DNA from: Shimia biformata
Lineage (GTDB): Bacteria; Pseudomonadota; Alphaproteobacteria; Rhodobacterales; Rhodobacteraceae
DNA length: 64,000 nucleotides
Direction of reading: 5' to 3'
NCBI RefSeq assembly: GCF_016888515.1
Contig: NZ_JAFEJK010000001.1
Coordinates: forward strand, 2,575,475-2,639,474
Under the pieces are notes generated by a model, which saw nothing but the letters and a program-made list of their open reading frames with translations, was not told the origin of the DNA and ran no database searches. Position 1 is the stretch's first letter. Each line of letters starts with the position of its first letter. Positions 42,881-52,715 of the stretch are shown here, in pieces. A program made the translations under genes and the position numbers.

Positions 42881-44401
42881 TTAATCTGCGAGCCGGGCTT
42901 CGAGGATATGCCGCTGGATCTTGCCGCTGGTCGATCTGGGAAAATCCTCGAACGCGATGAAGCGAATTTCGCGTGGTCGCTTATAGCCAGCGAGGCTTTC
43001 GCGGCACAAGTTCAGCAGCGCCTCGGCATCCGGCCCGTCATCGTCACAGGCGACAAAGGCCACCGGGCTTTCCCCCCATTTCGCGTCGAAGGCCCTTACC
43101 ACGGCGGCATCGATCACATCGGGATGAGAAAGAAGCACACGTTCGATTTCCGCCGGATAGACGTTTTCACCTCCGGTCTTGATCAGGTATTTCGCCCGAT
43201 CCACAAAGTCGACGGTGCCGTCCGCATTGCGCCGGAACAGATCGCCCATGTGGAAAAAGCCGTTGCGAAAGTCACGGGCATTGGTGTCGTCGGCGTTCCA
43301 GTACCCGGAAAACAGCGTCGGACCCCGAAGCGCCATTTCGCCCGGCGTTCCATCGGGGACTTCGCGGTCGTCGGGATCGACCAGCCGCACCTCGCAAAAG
43401 GCGCTGATGCGCTTGGACAGCCGGTCCGGGGTCACACCCGGCGCGATCAGATCGGCGGTTCCCGGCGGCAGGCCGGTTTCGGTCGCCCCGAAGGAATTCA
43501 GATAGGGCGTGTCCAGAAGACCGGTCAGTTCCGCGATCTGATGCGGCGGCACCAGATCAGCCATTGCGCCGCAAACCTTGATCCCCTTCAGCGGCAAAGG
43601 GTTGGCGTGCCGTTCGTTAATAAAAGCCTCCAGTGCCCCGGGCATCATCACGAACCAGCCGATCCTGTGGCGTGACAGCGCCTCGTTGATGACGGCGGGC
43701 TGCAGCCCGTCCACCATCACCACGGTCCCACCCCGCAGGATCGTTGCCAGCGCATGATCGGTGGAGGCCATGTGGAACATCGGCGCCCAGGCGATGAACC
43801 CGTCGCCGGGATCCAGCGCCAGCTGGGCCGCAAAAACCATGGATCGGGCGATATGCGCGCGGTGGCTGATATGCGCCCCCTTGGGCAGGCCCGTGGTCCC
43901 CGAGGTATAGAGGATCGTCAGACCGGCCTCGGGGTCGTCAACCATGGTTCCGGTGCGCGGGTCCGGCTCGACCCCGGCAATGGCCGTTTCCAGGTCTGGC
44001 CCGACGGTTAGACAGGGTGTCGACGCGACGGCGCGGTAAGCTTCTGAAAGTTCCGGTTCGACAACCGCGAGAACCGGCTCGACCAGATCGATGCAGTGCC
44101 GCAGTTCATCGGGGGCAAGCCGCCAGTTCAGACAGGCGACGATCGCGCCGATTCCCGCTGCTGCAAGTTCGACCTCCAGGTATTCTGAGCGGTTATGCGA
44201 CAGGATCGCGATCCTGTCTCCGGGCGCCACGCCTCGTGCCAGAAAGACAGCCGCCAGACGATCGACCCGCTCCAGCAGTTCTGCATAGGTCAGTTTCCTG
44301 CTGCCGTCCTCGATGGCGAGGGCGCGGGCGCAGTCATGTGCGCGGGTTCGAAAGATCGAATACAGATCAGCGCGCCCCGCGCGGATGACGCCGGTCAGCA
44401 T
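42881..44401 (-). CDS. AMP-dependent acyl-CoA ligase
   Basis: A 506-aa class I adenylate-forming ligase. It has LTYAELLERVDRLAAVFLARGV, P-loop ILYTSGTTGLPKG, SFGATETGLPPG, the hinge region DFVDRAKYLIKTGGENVYPAEIE, and the C-terminal catalytic Lys in FPRSTSGKIQRHIL. It lies 26 bases after the FadH-like gene in the same minus-strand operon. It activates a carboxylic acid with ATP and CoA. Relatives include FadD3- and cyclohexanecarboxylate-ligase-type enzymes; the exact substrate is open. Confidence 0.9.
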   Translation of the reverse strand: MLTGVIRAGRADLYSIFRTRAHDCARALAIEDGSRKLTYAELLERVDRLAAVFLARGVAPGDRIAILSHNRSEYLEVELAAAGIGAIVACLNWRLAPDELRHCIDLVEPVLAVVEPELSEAYRAVASTPCLTVGPDLETAIAGVEPDPRTGTMVDDPEAGLTILYTSGTTGLPKGAHISHRAHIARSMVFAAQLALDPGDGFIAWAPMFHMASTDHALATILRGGTVVMVDGLQPAVINEALSRHRIGWFVMMPGALEAFINERHANPLPLKGIKVCGAMADLVPPHQIAELTGLLDTPYLNSFGATETGLPPGTADLIAPGVTPDRLSKRISAFCEVRLVDPDDREVPDGTPGEMALRGPTLFSGYWNADDTNARDFRNGFFHMGDLFRRNADGTVDFVDRAKYLIKTGGENVYPAEIERVLLSHPDVIDAAVVRAFDAKWGESPVAFVACDDDGPDAEALLNLCRESLAGYKRPREIRFIAFEDFPRSTSGKIQRHILEARLAD

Positions 44402-44427
44402 AGTTTCCCCCTTGCCCGAGCCTCGGT

Positions 44428-46461
44428 TCAGAGATCCTGCGCCAGGCGCACGCCCTCATCAATGGCGCGCAGCGCATCCAGTTCGGCGGCCTCCTTTGCC
44501 CCGCCGATCATCGTAACCAGGACGCCGCGCGCTACAACCTCTTTGGCCAGGGCCCGTTCCGGTTCCTGACCGGTGCACAGCACAATTGTATCGGCTGCGA
44601 TGACCGTCGGGTTTCCGTCCGCGACGATGTGCAGCCCCGCATCGTCGATATGTTCATAGGTCACCCCGCCCATTGCCTCGACCCCATGTTTGCGCAGCGC
44701 GTTGCGCAGGATCCACCCTGTCGAAACACCAAGCCCCGCGCCCGGTTTAGCGGTCTTGCGCTGCAGCATGACGACCTTGCGGCGCGACGGCTTCGGTGCC
44801 AGAGGGTCGCCCGCCAGGGCACCCGAGGAGACAAATTCGGGGTCCACTCCCCAGGTTTCGCAAAAGACGTCGGAATTCGCGGTCTCGGCGGGTTTGGTCA
44901 CTAGGAACTCGGCCACATCATGACCGATGCCCCCCGCCCCCATCACCACGACACGGTCGCCCGCCTCGCGGTCACCGGACAGAATTTCGGCGTAGGTCGC
45001 GACGCTGGGATGGTCGATACCCGGCAGGTCGGGAATGCGCGGCGTGACCCCGGTGGCGATGACCACATGGTCAAATCCCTCAAGATCGCTCGCCTCTGCC
45101 CGCTGTCCCAGACGCTGCGTGACCCCGTGTTTCTGCATCTGACCGGCATAATACCGCAGGGTTTCGTCGAATTCGTCCTTGCCTGGTGCGGCGCGGGCCA
45201 GATTCAGCTGACCGCCCAATTTGTCCTGCGCTTCGAACAGGGTGACATCGTGGCCCAGCCGTGCCGCCTCGGCGGCTGTGGCCATGCCCGCGGCACCACC
45301 GCCAACGACGGCCACTTTCTTTGGCGTGTCGGTTGGCGTATCCCGGAATTCCGTTTCACGCCCGGCCCTTGGATTGACCAGACATCCGACCGGCCGGTCC
45401 GAAAAAATGAAATCCAGGCAGGCCTGGTTGCAGGCAATGCAGGTGTTGATCTCGTCTGCGCGGCCCTCGCGCGTCTTTTTCACGAAATGCGGATCGGCCA
45501 GAAACGGGCGCGCCATCGAGATCATGTCCGCATCGCCAGAGGCAAGTATGTCTTCTGCAAGCTGGGGTGTGTTGATCCGGTTCGAGGCGACTACCGGGAT
45601 CGACACCGCCGCTTTGACGTTGGCTGCCGCCTTGCGCCAGGCACCGCGCGGCACCGGGTAGGCGATCGTCGGCACGCGGGCCTCATGCCAGCCGATGCCG
45701 GTGTTCAGGATATCCGCACCCGCAGCCTCGATCTTGCGGGCCAGTGCGGCAATTTCATCGGCGGGCGCGCCGCCCTCGACCAGATCGGCCGCCGAAATCC
45801 GGTAGATGACCAGAAAGTCGGGGCCGCAACGTTCGCGCACCGCGCGCACGATATCGACCGGGAATCGGTGGCGGTTCGCGGCGCTGCCGCCCCAGTCGTC
45901 TTGGCGCTTGTTGGTGTGGGTGACGGTGAATTCGTTGATCAGGTATCCCTCGGACCCCATGATCTCGACGCCATCAAAGCCTGCGGCCAGCGCATTGGCG
46001 GCCGCCACGGCAAAATCCTCGATGGTACGGAGAATGTCGGCTTCGGTCATTTCACGCGGGATGAAACGGTTGATCGGGGCGCGGATCGGCGACGGGGCCA
46101 CACACCCTTCGATCTTGGCATAGCGCCCGGCGTGGAGGAGTTGCGCGCAGATCAGGCTGCCTTCGGCCTGCACCGCCTCGCAGATCGGGCGCAGGTCAAG
46201 CGCTTCTTCCGGGTCATCGATTCTCGGACCTTCTGGATCGAATATGCCCTCGGCATTGGGCGAAAACCCGCCGGTGACCAGAATCGCCGCCTCCCCCCGC
46301 GCCCGCTCAGAGTAAAAAGCGATCTGTTTAGCTATGCCGTCAGGCTCGGTTTCCAACCGCGTGTGCATCGACCCCATGATGACACGATTTCGCAATGTAT
46401 GCTGGCCTGCGCGGATGGGCGAGAGCATGGTTTCAAAGCTTCCATCTGGTCTATTTTTCAC
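44428..46461 (-). CDS. FadH-like 2,4-dienoyl-CoA reductase / old yellow enzyme fusion
   Basis: A 677-aa iron-sulfur flavoprotein. The N-terminal TIM-barrel (about 10-330) contains VIMGSMHTRLE, GFDGVEIMGSEGYLINEF and DADMISMARPFLADP. The 4Fe-4S motif has Cys341, 344, 348 and 360 (NTCIACNQACLDFIF). C-terminal FAD/NAD(P) domains carry VAVVGGGAAGMATAAEAARLG and VVVMGAGGIGHDVAEFL. GTG 46461 is chosen because GAGGAGGAG lies nine bases before it; ATG 46428 is the alternative. It reduces dienoyl-CoA or related enones. It is divergent from the 46.5-kb operon with a shared operator between. Confidence 0.9.
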   Translation of the reverse strand: MKNRPDGSFETMLSPIRAGQHTLRNRVIMGSMHTRLETEPDGIAKQIAFYSERARGEAAILVTGGFSPNAEGIFDPEGPRIDDPEEALDLRPICEAVQAEGSLICAQLLHAGRYAKIEGCVAPSPIRAPINRFIPREMTEADILRTIEDFAVAAANALAAGFDGVEIMGSEGYLINEFTVTHTNKRQDDWGGSAANRHRFPVDIVRAVRERCGPDFLVIYRISAADLVEGGAPADEIAALARKIEAAGADILNTGIGWHEARVPTIAYPVPRGAWRKAAANVKAAVSIPVVASNRINTPQLAEDILASGDADMISMARPFLADPHFVKKTREGRADEINTCIACNQACLDFIFSDRPVGCLVNPRAGRETEFRDTPTDTPKKVAVVGGGAAGMATAAEAARLGHDVTLFEAQDKLGGQLNLARAAPGKDEFDETLRYYAGQMQKHGVTQRLGQRAEASDLEGFDHVVIATGVTPRIPDLPGIDHPSVATYAEILSGDREAGDRVVVMGAGGIGHDVAEFLVTKPAETANSDVFCETWGVDPEFVSSGALAGDPLAPKPSRRKVVMLQRKTAKPGAGLGVSTGWILRNALRKHGVEAMGGVTYEHIDDAGLHIVADGNPTVIAADTIVLCTGQEPERALAKEVVARGVLVTMIGGAKEAAELDALRAIDEGVRLAQDL

Positions 46462-46487
46462 TTTGGTTCTCCTCCTCAAAACTGCAC

Positions 46488-46515
46488 TTGATATACATTC
46501 TAACATTTGTTAGAT
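46488..46515. promoter_or_regulatory. CTAACA-type operator in divergent FadH / dehydrogenase promoter
   Basis: Perfect operator CTAACATTTGTTAG (46500-46513) inside a promoter TTGATA (46488-46493), 16 bases, TTAGAT (46510-46515) that drives the plus-strand operon. It lies 38 bases from the FadH-like start on the other side. Confidence 0.75.
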
Positions 46516-46554
46516 TTTTGGAAAGAAGATTTTCGCTCACGAGGAGGAGCACCG

Positions 46555-47736
46555 ATGCAATTCCAGCCTACAGACGATCAGAAGGCGTTTCGCGAGACCG
46601 CAAAGCGCTTCGCAACTGAAAGGCTTTCGCCCACATATCAAGAACGCGCCAGCGGCCATACATTCGACCGTGCGCTGATCAAGGAGATGGGCGCACTGGG
46701 GCTGATCGGGGCCGATCTGCCCGAGGAATTCGGGGGTCTCGGCGAAAGCTCTGTCACGTCAGGGCTGATCGTCGAAGAGATCGCCTATGCCGATTTCAAC
46801 GCAAGTTACGTGCAGCTTCTGGGCTCTCTCATGGGCGGAATGGTTGCCAAACATGCCTCCAAGGACATCGCGTCGGAATGGGTGCCCAAGGTTGTTTCGG
46901 GTGATGCGGTCATTGGCCTGGGCCTGACAGAGCCGCGCGGCGGTTCGGATGCGGCGAACCTGATTCTGAGGGCCGAGAAATCCGGCAACGGCTGGCGGCT
47001 GAACGGTGAAAAGACATCCATGAGTTTTGCCAGTCAGGCGGATGCGGCGGTCGTCTTTGCCCGTACCGGCGATCCTGACGGCGGCTCACGCGGGGTCAGC
47101 GCCTTTTTCGTCGATCTGAACCAGGAAGGCATCAAGCGCACCCATTTTGACGACATCGGCACCAAGCCTGTCGGGCGCGGCTCGGTTTTCTTTGACGATG
47201 TTTTCGTGCCGGCTGAAAACATGATGGCGGAACAGGACCGTGCCTTTGGCACGATCATGGCGGGCTTCGACTATTCCCGCGCACTGATCGGGCTGGAGTG
47301 CCTGGGGGCCGCGCAAGCGTCGGTGGATGAAACCTGGGCCTACGTTCAGGAGCGCGAGGCATTCGGAGCCCCGATCGTGCAGTATCAGGGTGTCAGCTTT
47401 CCCTTGGCCGAGGCCGAGACCCAACTGACCATGATGCGCCAGCTTTGCTATTACACGCTGGACCTGCGCGACCGTGGCCTGCCCCACACCTCTCAGGCCG
47501 CCATGTGCAAATGGTACCTGCCCAAAACCGCCTGCGAGATCCTGCACCAGTGCCTGATCCTGCACGGACATTACGGCTACACCACCGACCTGCCCCACCA
47601 CCAGCGCTACAACGATGTGCTCGGCTTGCAGATCGGTGACGGCACCGCGCAGATCCAGAAGCTGGTGATCGCCCGCGAGAAGGTCGGTCGCATGGCGCTG
47701 CAGTATGACAAGAAGGCGAAGGGAGCCTCGAAATGA
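46555..47736 (+). CDS. Acyl-CoA dehydrogenase, cyclohexanecarboxyl-CoA-dehydrogenase-like
   Basis: A 393-aa ACAD-fold enzyme with LGLTEPRGGSDAANL and the C-terminal LHGHYGYTTDLPHHQRYNDVLGL. At the usual catalytic Glu position it reads GFDYSRALIGLE, that is Ser241 instead of Glu. BadJ/AliB-type cyclohexane(ene)carboxyl-CoA dehydrogenases also deviate here and use an acid elsewhere, so an alicyclic acyl-CoA is one possible substrate. ATG 46555 follows GAGGAGGAG. It is first gene of the long plus-strand operon. Confidence 0.85.
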   Translation: MQFQPTDDQKAFRETAKRFATERLSPTYQERASGHTFDRALIKEMGALGLIGADLPEEFGGLGESSVTSGLIVEEIAYADFNASYVQLLGSLMGGMVAKHASKDIASEWVPKVVSGDAVIGLGLTEPRGGSDAANLILRAEKSGNGWRLNGEKTSMSFASQADAAVVFARTGDPDGGSRGVSAFFVDLNQEGIKRTHFDDIGTKPVGRGSVFFDDVFVPAENMMAEQDRAFGTIMAGFDYSRALIGLECLGAAQASVDETWAYVQEREAFGAPIVQYQGVSFPLAEAETQLTMMRQLCYYTLDLRDRGLPHTSQAAMCKWYLPKTACEILHQCLILHGHYGYTTDLPHHQRYNDVLGLQIGDGTAQIQKLVIAREKVGRMALQYDKKAKGASK

Positions 47737-48512
47737 GCGACCCCATCCTCGTCACTTCCGAGGGCAACACCGGCATCATCGAACTGGCCCGCCCCGAGAA
47801 ATTCAATTGCCTGTCACTTGAGGTGCATGAGCGTATTTCTGTCGCGCGTGCGGAATTCGAGGCGAACCCCGCTATTCGGGCGATCCTCATCCGGGCGCAG
47901 GGCAAGCACTTTTGCACCGGTGCCGATCTGGTGGAAGTGAAAGGTAAATTGAACGATCCCGCCGCGCTGGACCATTTCATCGCCTTTGGCATGAAAAACC
48001 TGCGTGCGCTCGAAACCTCCTCCCTCCCTGTCGTAGTCGCAGTGCAGGGGTTGTGTCTGGCCGGCGGGATCGAACTGATGCTGGCCTGCGACGTGTGCTT
48101 TGCGGCCGAAAGCGCCCAGTTTGGCGATCAGCATGCGCAATTCGGGCTGATTCCCGGTTGGGGTGGCTCGCAGCGGCTGACGCGGTTGATGGGGCAGCGC
48201 CGGGCGCTCGACCTGATGTTCTCGGCCCGCTGGCTCAAGTCGGACGAGGCCAAAGAGGCCGGCCTGGTCAACTACATCGTGCCGGATGCGGACCTGCACA
48301 AGATCTCGCTGGAATACTGCCAGAAGATCGCCACCCGCTCGCGTCCCGGCATCGCCGAGATGAAGCGGTTGGCGCGCGAAGGTGCGGACCTTGGTATCGA
48401 CCAGCAGATGCGGCTTGAGCGCGATGCCGCGGTGCGTGCACTGCCCAGCGATGACGTGGCCGAGGGCCTCGACGCATTCGAGAACCGGCGCGCCCCCGAA
48501 TTCAAGGCCTGA
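47733..48512 (+). CDS. Enoyl-CoA hydratase family protein
   Basis: A 259-aa crotonase overlapping the dehydrogenase stop (ATGA). Oxyanion segments are FCTGADLVEV and GLCLAGGIELMLACD, with the first catalytic Glu retained (GGIEL) and the second replaced by His in FGDQHAQFGLIPGWGG. It probably hydrates the product of the preceding dehydrogenase; BadK-like function is possible if the substrate is alicyclic. Confidence 0.88.
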   Translation: MSDPILVTSEGNTGIIELARPEKFNCLSLEVHERISVARAEFEANPAIRAILIRAQGKHFCTGADLVEVKGKLNDPAALDHFIAFGMKNLRALETSSLPVVVAVQGLCLAGGIELMLACDVCFAAESAQFGDQHAQFGLIPGWGGSQRLTRLMGQRRALDLMFSARWLKSDEAKEAGLVNYIVPDADLHKISLEYCQKIATRSRPGIAEMKRLAREGADLGIDQQMRLERDAAVRALPSDDVAEGLDAFENRRAPEFKA

Positions 48513-48521
48513 GGACGAAAC

Positions 48522-49682
48522 ATGGATTTCATTTTGAACGACGAACAACGCCAGATTTACGAGTATGGCGGCCAGCTGGCGCAGAAATACGACAATGCGT
48601 ATTGGCTGGACCACGCGCGCAGGCATGAGTTCCCGCACGAGATGTTCAAGCAGATTGCCGATGACGGTTTCCTGGGCATCATGGTGCCCGAGGAATTCGG
48701 CGGCGCGGGCCTTGGTATGACTGAAATGGCCCTGTTCATGGAGGGCACCGCCAATCACGGCATTCCGCTTTTGATGATGGTGGTCGGGCCGACCATGTCG
48801 CTGGCCCATATCGCCAGCCACGGGAGCGAGTTCCACAAGAAAGAACTGCTGCCGGCCGCCTGCCGCGGTGATATCCAGTTCTGTTTCGCGATCACCGAAC
48901 CGGGGGCCGGGTCGAACACGATGAAGGCCACTACGCTGGCCAAGCGTCGAGGCAACCGGTTCAGCCTGTCGGGCGAAAAGACCTTCATCACCGGGGCCGA
49001 AGTGGCCGACTACTGCCTCGTGGTGGCGCGGACCAAACCGCATACCGAGGTCAGCCGCAAGACCGACGGCTTTACCCTGTTCGCCGTGGATCTGAAGAAA
49101 AAAGGCGTCCACAAGCAGCGGGTGAAGATCTCGATCCCCCTGCCCGAGGAGCAGTGGACACTGTTCTTCGACGATGTGGATCTCGGCCCCGAGGATGTGG
49201 TCGGCGAGGTGGACGAAGGGTTCTCGATCCTGTTCGACAGCCTCAACCCCGAGCGTATTATCCTGGCCGCCTTGTGCTGCGGCATCGGCCGGTTCGCCCT
49301 GAACAAGGGCGTGGCCTATGCCTCCGAGCGCAATGTGTTCGGCCAACCCATCGGTGCGCACCAGGGCGTGCAGCATCCGATGGCCAAGGCGCATACGGCA
49401 GTCGAAATGGCCAGTCTGATGACCCGGCGCGCGGCATGGGAGTTCGACAACAAGCTGCCTGCCGGTGCGTCGTCGAACATGGCGAAATATGCCGCCGCCG
49501 AAGCCGGGATCGAAGCGGTCGACGCGGCGCTTCAGGCGCATGGTGGATCGGGCTTTACCGAAGATACGGGACTTTACGAAATGTACCCGCTGGTCCGCCT
49601 GCTGCGCACAGCGCCGGTGAACCGCGAACTGTGCCTGAGCTTTATCGGCGAAAAGGTCATGGGCCTGCCACGATCCTATTGA
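48522..49682 (+). CDS. Acyl-CoA dehydrogenase
   Basis: A 386-aa ACAD with AITEPGAGSNTMKATT, LSGEKTFITGAE, the usual catalytic Glu (Glu244, SLNPERIILAA) and QAHGGSGFTEDTGLYEMY. It shares length, NPER/NAER catalytic block and the C-terminal GEKVMGLPRSY/GEHILGMPRSF ending with the dehydrogenase at 57.4 kb. ATG 48522 lies nine bases after the crotonase stop. Confidence 0.9.
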   Translation: MDFILNDEQRQIYEYGGQLAQKYDNAYWLDHARRHEFPHEMFKQIADDGFLGIMVPEEFGGAGLGMTEMALFMEGTANHGIPLLMMVVGPTMSLAHIASHGSEFHKKELLPAACRGDIQFCFAITEPGAGSNTMKATTLAKRRGNRFSLSGEKTFITGAEVADYCLVVARTKPHTEVSRKTDGFTLFAVDLKKKGVHKQRVKISIPLPEEQWTLFFDDVDLGPEDVVGEVDEGFSILFDSLNPERIILAALCCGIGRFALNKGVAYASERNVFGQPIGAHQGVQHPMAKAHTAVEMASLMTRRAAWEFDNKLPAGASSNMAKYAAAEAGIEAVDAALQAHGGSGFTEDTGLYEMYPLVRLLRTAPVNRELCLSFIGEKVMGLPRSY

Positions 49683-49709
49683 TCGCCACGGCTAGGAACG
49701 GAGAACGAC

Positions 49710-51101
49710 ATGCAATTTGGAATGCGCTTCCGGCGGGAAGATGCCGCCGACAAGGTAAATGATCGCTTCTGGCACGCGATCGAGGGCACGCCGCTCGACG
49801 AGGTGCGCCGTATTCAGGAAGAGCGACTGCGCGATCAGATGGCCTATCTCAAGGCAAACTCGACTTTCTATCAGGAGAAGTTCGCGAAAGCCGGTGTGGA
49901 ATTCGACGATATCCGCACCATCGAAGACCTGCAGAAACTGCCCTATACCTACAAGACCGAGATCCGCGAAAGCCTGGCCGCCGATCCGCCGTTCGGCAAA
50001 CACCGCGCCGCGCCCATGTACGAGATCATCCAAATGCAGGCATCGTCGGGCACGACCGGCAGCCCCTCATATGTGGCCCTGACCGAATCCGACGCCGAAA
50101 TGTGGCACGAGATGACGGCACGCTGTTTCTTTGCCAATGGCGTGCGGCCGGGCGACATGGTGCTGCACGCGTTTTCGCTCGCCAAGGGCTTTGTCGGCGG
50201 CATCCCCGTGATGCAGGGATTGCAGTACATGGGCACGATCGATGTCCCGGTGGGCGCCGATGGCGGTGCGGAACGGCTGCTGCGCGCCTGCGCCGACACC
50301 CGCACGCGTTGCGTGGTCGGCGCCCCGAACTTTGTGCTGCACCTGGCCGAAAAGGCTCCCGAGGTACTTGGCTGCAAGGCCAGCGAACTGGGTATCGAGC
50401 GCGTGATCGTCGGCGGCGAACCCGGCGGCGGCATTCCCGCAATTCGGGCAAAGATCGAAAAGGCCTGGGGTGCGAAATGCACCGAGATGCTGGGCGGCAC
50501 CGATCTGGGCGTGACATACTGGGCCGAGTGCGACGCCCAGTCGGGTATGCACATGGTCAACATGGATTATGTCCTGACCGAGCTGCTCGACCCGGAGAGC
50601 GGCAGGATCATTCCCTGGAAAAAAGGCGCAGAAGGCGAGATGGTCTATACCGCGCTCGGCCGCCAGGCGAGCCCGCTCGTGCGGTTCCGGTCAGGCGATT
50701 ATATCGAAGTGATCGATACCGAATGCTCCTGCGGCCGCACCGGACCGAAGATCCGCTGCACCGGCCGCACCGACGACATGCTGATCGTGCGCGGGGCCAA
50801 TGTCTTCCCGTCGGCGATCAACAGCATCGTTACCGAAATGGTGCCGGACACCAACGGCGTCATGCGCATCGTGGCCGATTTCGAGGGCCATACCACGCAG
50901 GGCGCGCTGACGGTGATTGTCGAACGGGGCCCCGATCGCGATCCGGCCGATGACGTCACCCTCAAAAAGAAAATTGAGCAGCGGCTTCGCGACTCCTTGG
51001 TCTTCAAGGCCGACGTTCACCTGGTTGCGGCCGACACTTTCGAAAAACCTGGCGCCGCTAAGGTCGCCTTCGTTCTCAGGAAATATCCAGACCTGCCATG
51101 A
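49710..51101 (+). CDS. PaaK-like CoA ligase
   Basis: A 463-aa adenylate-forming ligase of the phenylacetate-CoA ligase family. P-loop is QASSGTTGSPSYVALT (about 110-125); other motifs are GGEPGGGIPAIRAKIE, LGGTDLGVTYWAECD, CGRTGPKIRCTGRTDDMLIVRGANVFPSAINSIV. PaaK-type enzymes activate aryl or other hydrophobic acids. ATG 49710 follows GGAACGGAGAA. Its stop overlaps the carboxyltransferase gene. Confidence 0.88.
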   Translation: MQFGMRFRREDAADKVNDRFWHAIEGTPLDEVRRIQEERLRDQMAYLKANSTFYQEKFAKAGVEFDDIRTIEDLQKLPYTYKTEIRESLAADPPFGKHRAAPMYEIIQMQASSGTTGSPSYVALTESDAEMWHEMTARCFFANGVRPGDMVLHAFSLAKGFVGGIPVMQGLQYMGTIDVPVGADGGAERLLRACADTRTRCVVGAPNFVLHLAEKAPEVLGCKASELGIERVIVGGEPGGGIPAIRAKIEKAWGAKCTEMLGGTDLGVTYWAECDAQSGMHMVNMDYVLTELLDPESGRIIPWKKGAEGEMVYTALGRQASPLVRFRSGDYIEVIDTECSCGRTGPKIRCTGRTDDMLIVRGANVFPSAINSIVTEMVPDTNGVMRIVADFEGHTTQGALTVIVERGPDRDPADDVTLKKKIEQRLRDSLVFKADVHLVAADTFEKPGAAKVAFVLRKYPDLP

Positions 51102-52705
51102 CTAGAATGAAATCCCTTCTCGACAGCGGGTCGGACGACTTCCGCGCCAACGACGTGTCTTACCGCGAAAAGGTCGATGAACTACATGCCCTCCGGCTCT
51201 TACAGCGCGTCGGCGGCCCCGAAATGGCGCGCAAACGTCATGTGGACAAAGGCAAAATCCTGCCGCGCGAACGGATCGAACGGCTGATCGACCCGGGCAC
51301 ACCATTTCTGGAACTCGGCGAGTTGGCCGGACTGAATATGCACAAGGGAGTTCCACCCGGCGCCGGCATCATTACCGGTATTGGCGTGATCGAAGGCCGT
51401 CAGTGCATGATCATCGCCAATGATGCCACCGTAAAGGGCGGCACCTATTTCGGGATCACCTGCCGCAAACACGTCCGGGCACAGAAAATTGCCTGGAAAA
51501 ACCGCCTGCCCGTCATCACCCTCGTGGACTCCGGCGGTGCCTTCCTGCCCGACCAGGCCAACCTTTTCCCCGACGAAGGCCAGTTCGGCTCCATCTTTCA
51601 CCAACAGATCGGCATGTCTGGCGATGGTGTGCCGCAAATCGCCGTGGTCATGGGGCCCTGCACCGCGGGTGGTGCCTATATCCCCGCGCTCTGTGACGAA
51701 GTGGTGATCGTGCGCGGTCAGGGCTTTATGTATCTGGGCGGACCGGAATTGACCTTTGCCGCAACCGGCGAAAAGGTCGAAGCCGAAGAACTGGGTGGCG
51801 GCAAGATGCATTCGTCCGTTTCCGGTGTGACCGACCATTTGGCCGAAGATGACGCCCACGCTCTGGCCATCACGCGCGAAATTGTCAGCCATCTTGGCGA
51901 AAAACCCCAACCCCGCAAGACGCCCGAAACGCCCCGTGCGCCCGCCTACCCGGTCGAAGAGATTTATGGGCTCATCAGCCGCGACCCCAAGGTGCCGACC
52001 GACAACCGCGAAATCGTGGCTCGGTTGGTCGATGAGAGCGATTTTCACGAATTCAAGCCGCTTTATGGCGACACGATCATGACCGGCTGGGGGCGCATCC
52101 ACGGCCACGAGGTCGGGATCATCGCCAATACAGGCGTGCTTTTCGTCGAAGCCGCGCTGAAGGCGACGCATTTCATCAATCTCTGCGTCCAGCGTGATAT
52201 TCCGCTGCTGTTCCTGGCCGATGTGAACGGCTTCATGGTGGGCCGCGAGGTCGAGCAGATGGGCATTGCCAAGGCTGGCGCCAAGATGATCACGGCCATG
52301 TCTTCGGCCCGGGTGCCGAAATTCACAATCATCACCGGTGGCTCTTACGGGGCCGGATACCTGGCGATGCTGGGCCGCCCGTTCCAGCCGGACGCAATGT
52401 TCGCCTGGCCGACGGGACGGTCGGCAATCATGGGGCCGGAACAGGCCGCCAGCGTGCTGGCTCAGGTCCGCGCGCAGATCAACGAACGCGAAGGCAAAAG
52501 CTGGACCCCCGAGGAGGAGGAAGCCTTCAAGGCACCGATCCGCAAGGAATACGAAGATTTTCAGGGAGCCTATAATTTTGCTTCCAACCTTTGGATCGAC
52601 AGCGTGATCGAGCCCTGTGAGACCCGTGACGTCATGGCGCTGATGCTGGATGTGACATCGCGCAGACCCAAGGTCGATACCAACTTCGGCGTGTTCAGGA
52701 TGTGA
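51098..52705 (+). CDS. Acyl-CoA carboxylase beta subunit (carboxyltransferase), set 3
   Basis: A 535-aa carboxyltransferase with KGVPPGAGIITGIGVIEG, VMGPCTAGGAYIPALCDE, ITGGSYGAGYLAMLGRPFQPD and a tail RRPKVDTNFGVFRM. It overlaps the ligase stop as ATGA; an ATG at 51107 is possible. It is followed ten bases later by its alpha partner. It differs from sets 1 and 2 in several substrate-pocket blocks (for example GYLAMLGRPF in place of GNYGMCGRGF), so a distinct acyl-CoA is likely. Confidence 0.92.
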   Translation: MTRMKSLLDSGSDDFRANDVSYREKVDELHALRLLQRVGGPEMARKRHVDKGKILPRERIERLIDPGTPFLELGELAGLNMHKGVPPGAGIITGIGVIEGRQCMIIANDATVKGGTYFGITCRKHVRAQKIAWKNRLPVITLVDSGGAFLPDQANLFPDEGQFGSIFHQQIGMSGDGVPQIAVVMGPCTAGGAYIPALCDEVVIVRGQGFMYLGGPELTFAATGEKVEAEELGGGKMHSSVSGVTDHLAEDDAHALAITREIVSHLGEKPQPRKTPETPRAPAYPVEEIYGLISRDPKVPTDNREIVARLVDESDFHEFKPLYGDTIMTGWGRIHGHEVGIIANTGVLFVEAALKATHFINLCVQRDIPLLFLADVNGFMVGREVEQMGIAKAGAKMITAMSSARVPKFTIITGGSYGAGYLAMLGRPFQPDAMFAWPTGRSAIMGPEQAASVLAQVRAQINEREGKSWTPEEEEAFKAPIRKEYEDFQGAYNFASNLWIDSVIEPCETRDVMALMLDVTSRRPKVDTNFGVFRM

Positions 52706-52715
52706 GGAGCGAACC

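Noticed and set aside
35014-48512. Complete cyclohexanecarboxylate pathway
   Set aside because: BadH-like, BadK-like and BadJ/AliB-like genes are suggestive, but no ring-opening 2-ketocyclohexanecarboxyl-CoA hydrolase (BadI) signature was found among the crotonases.
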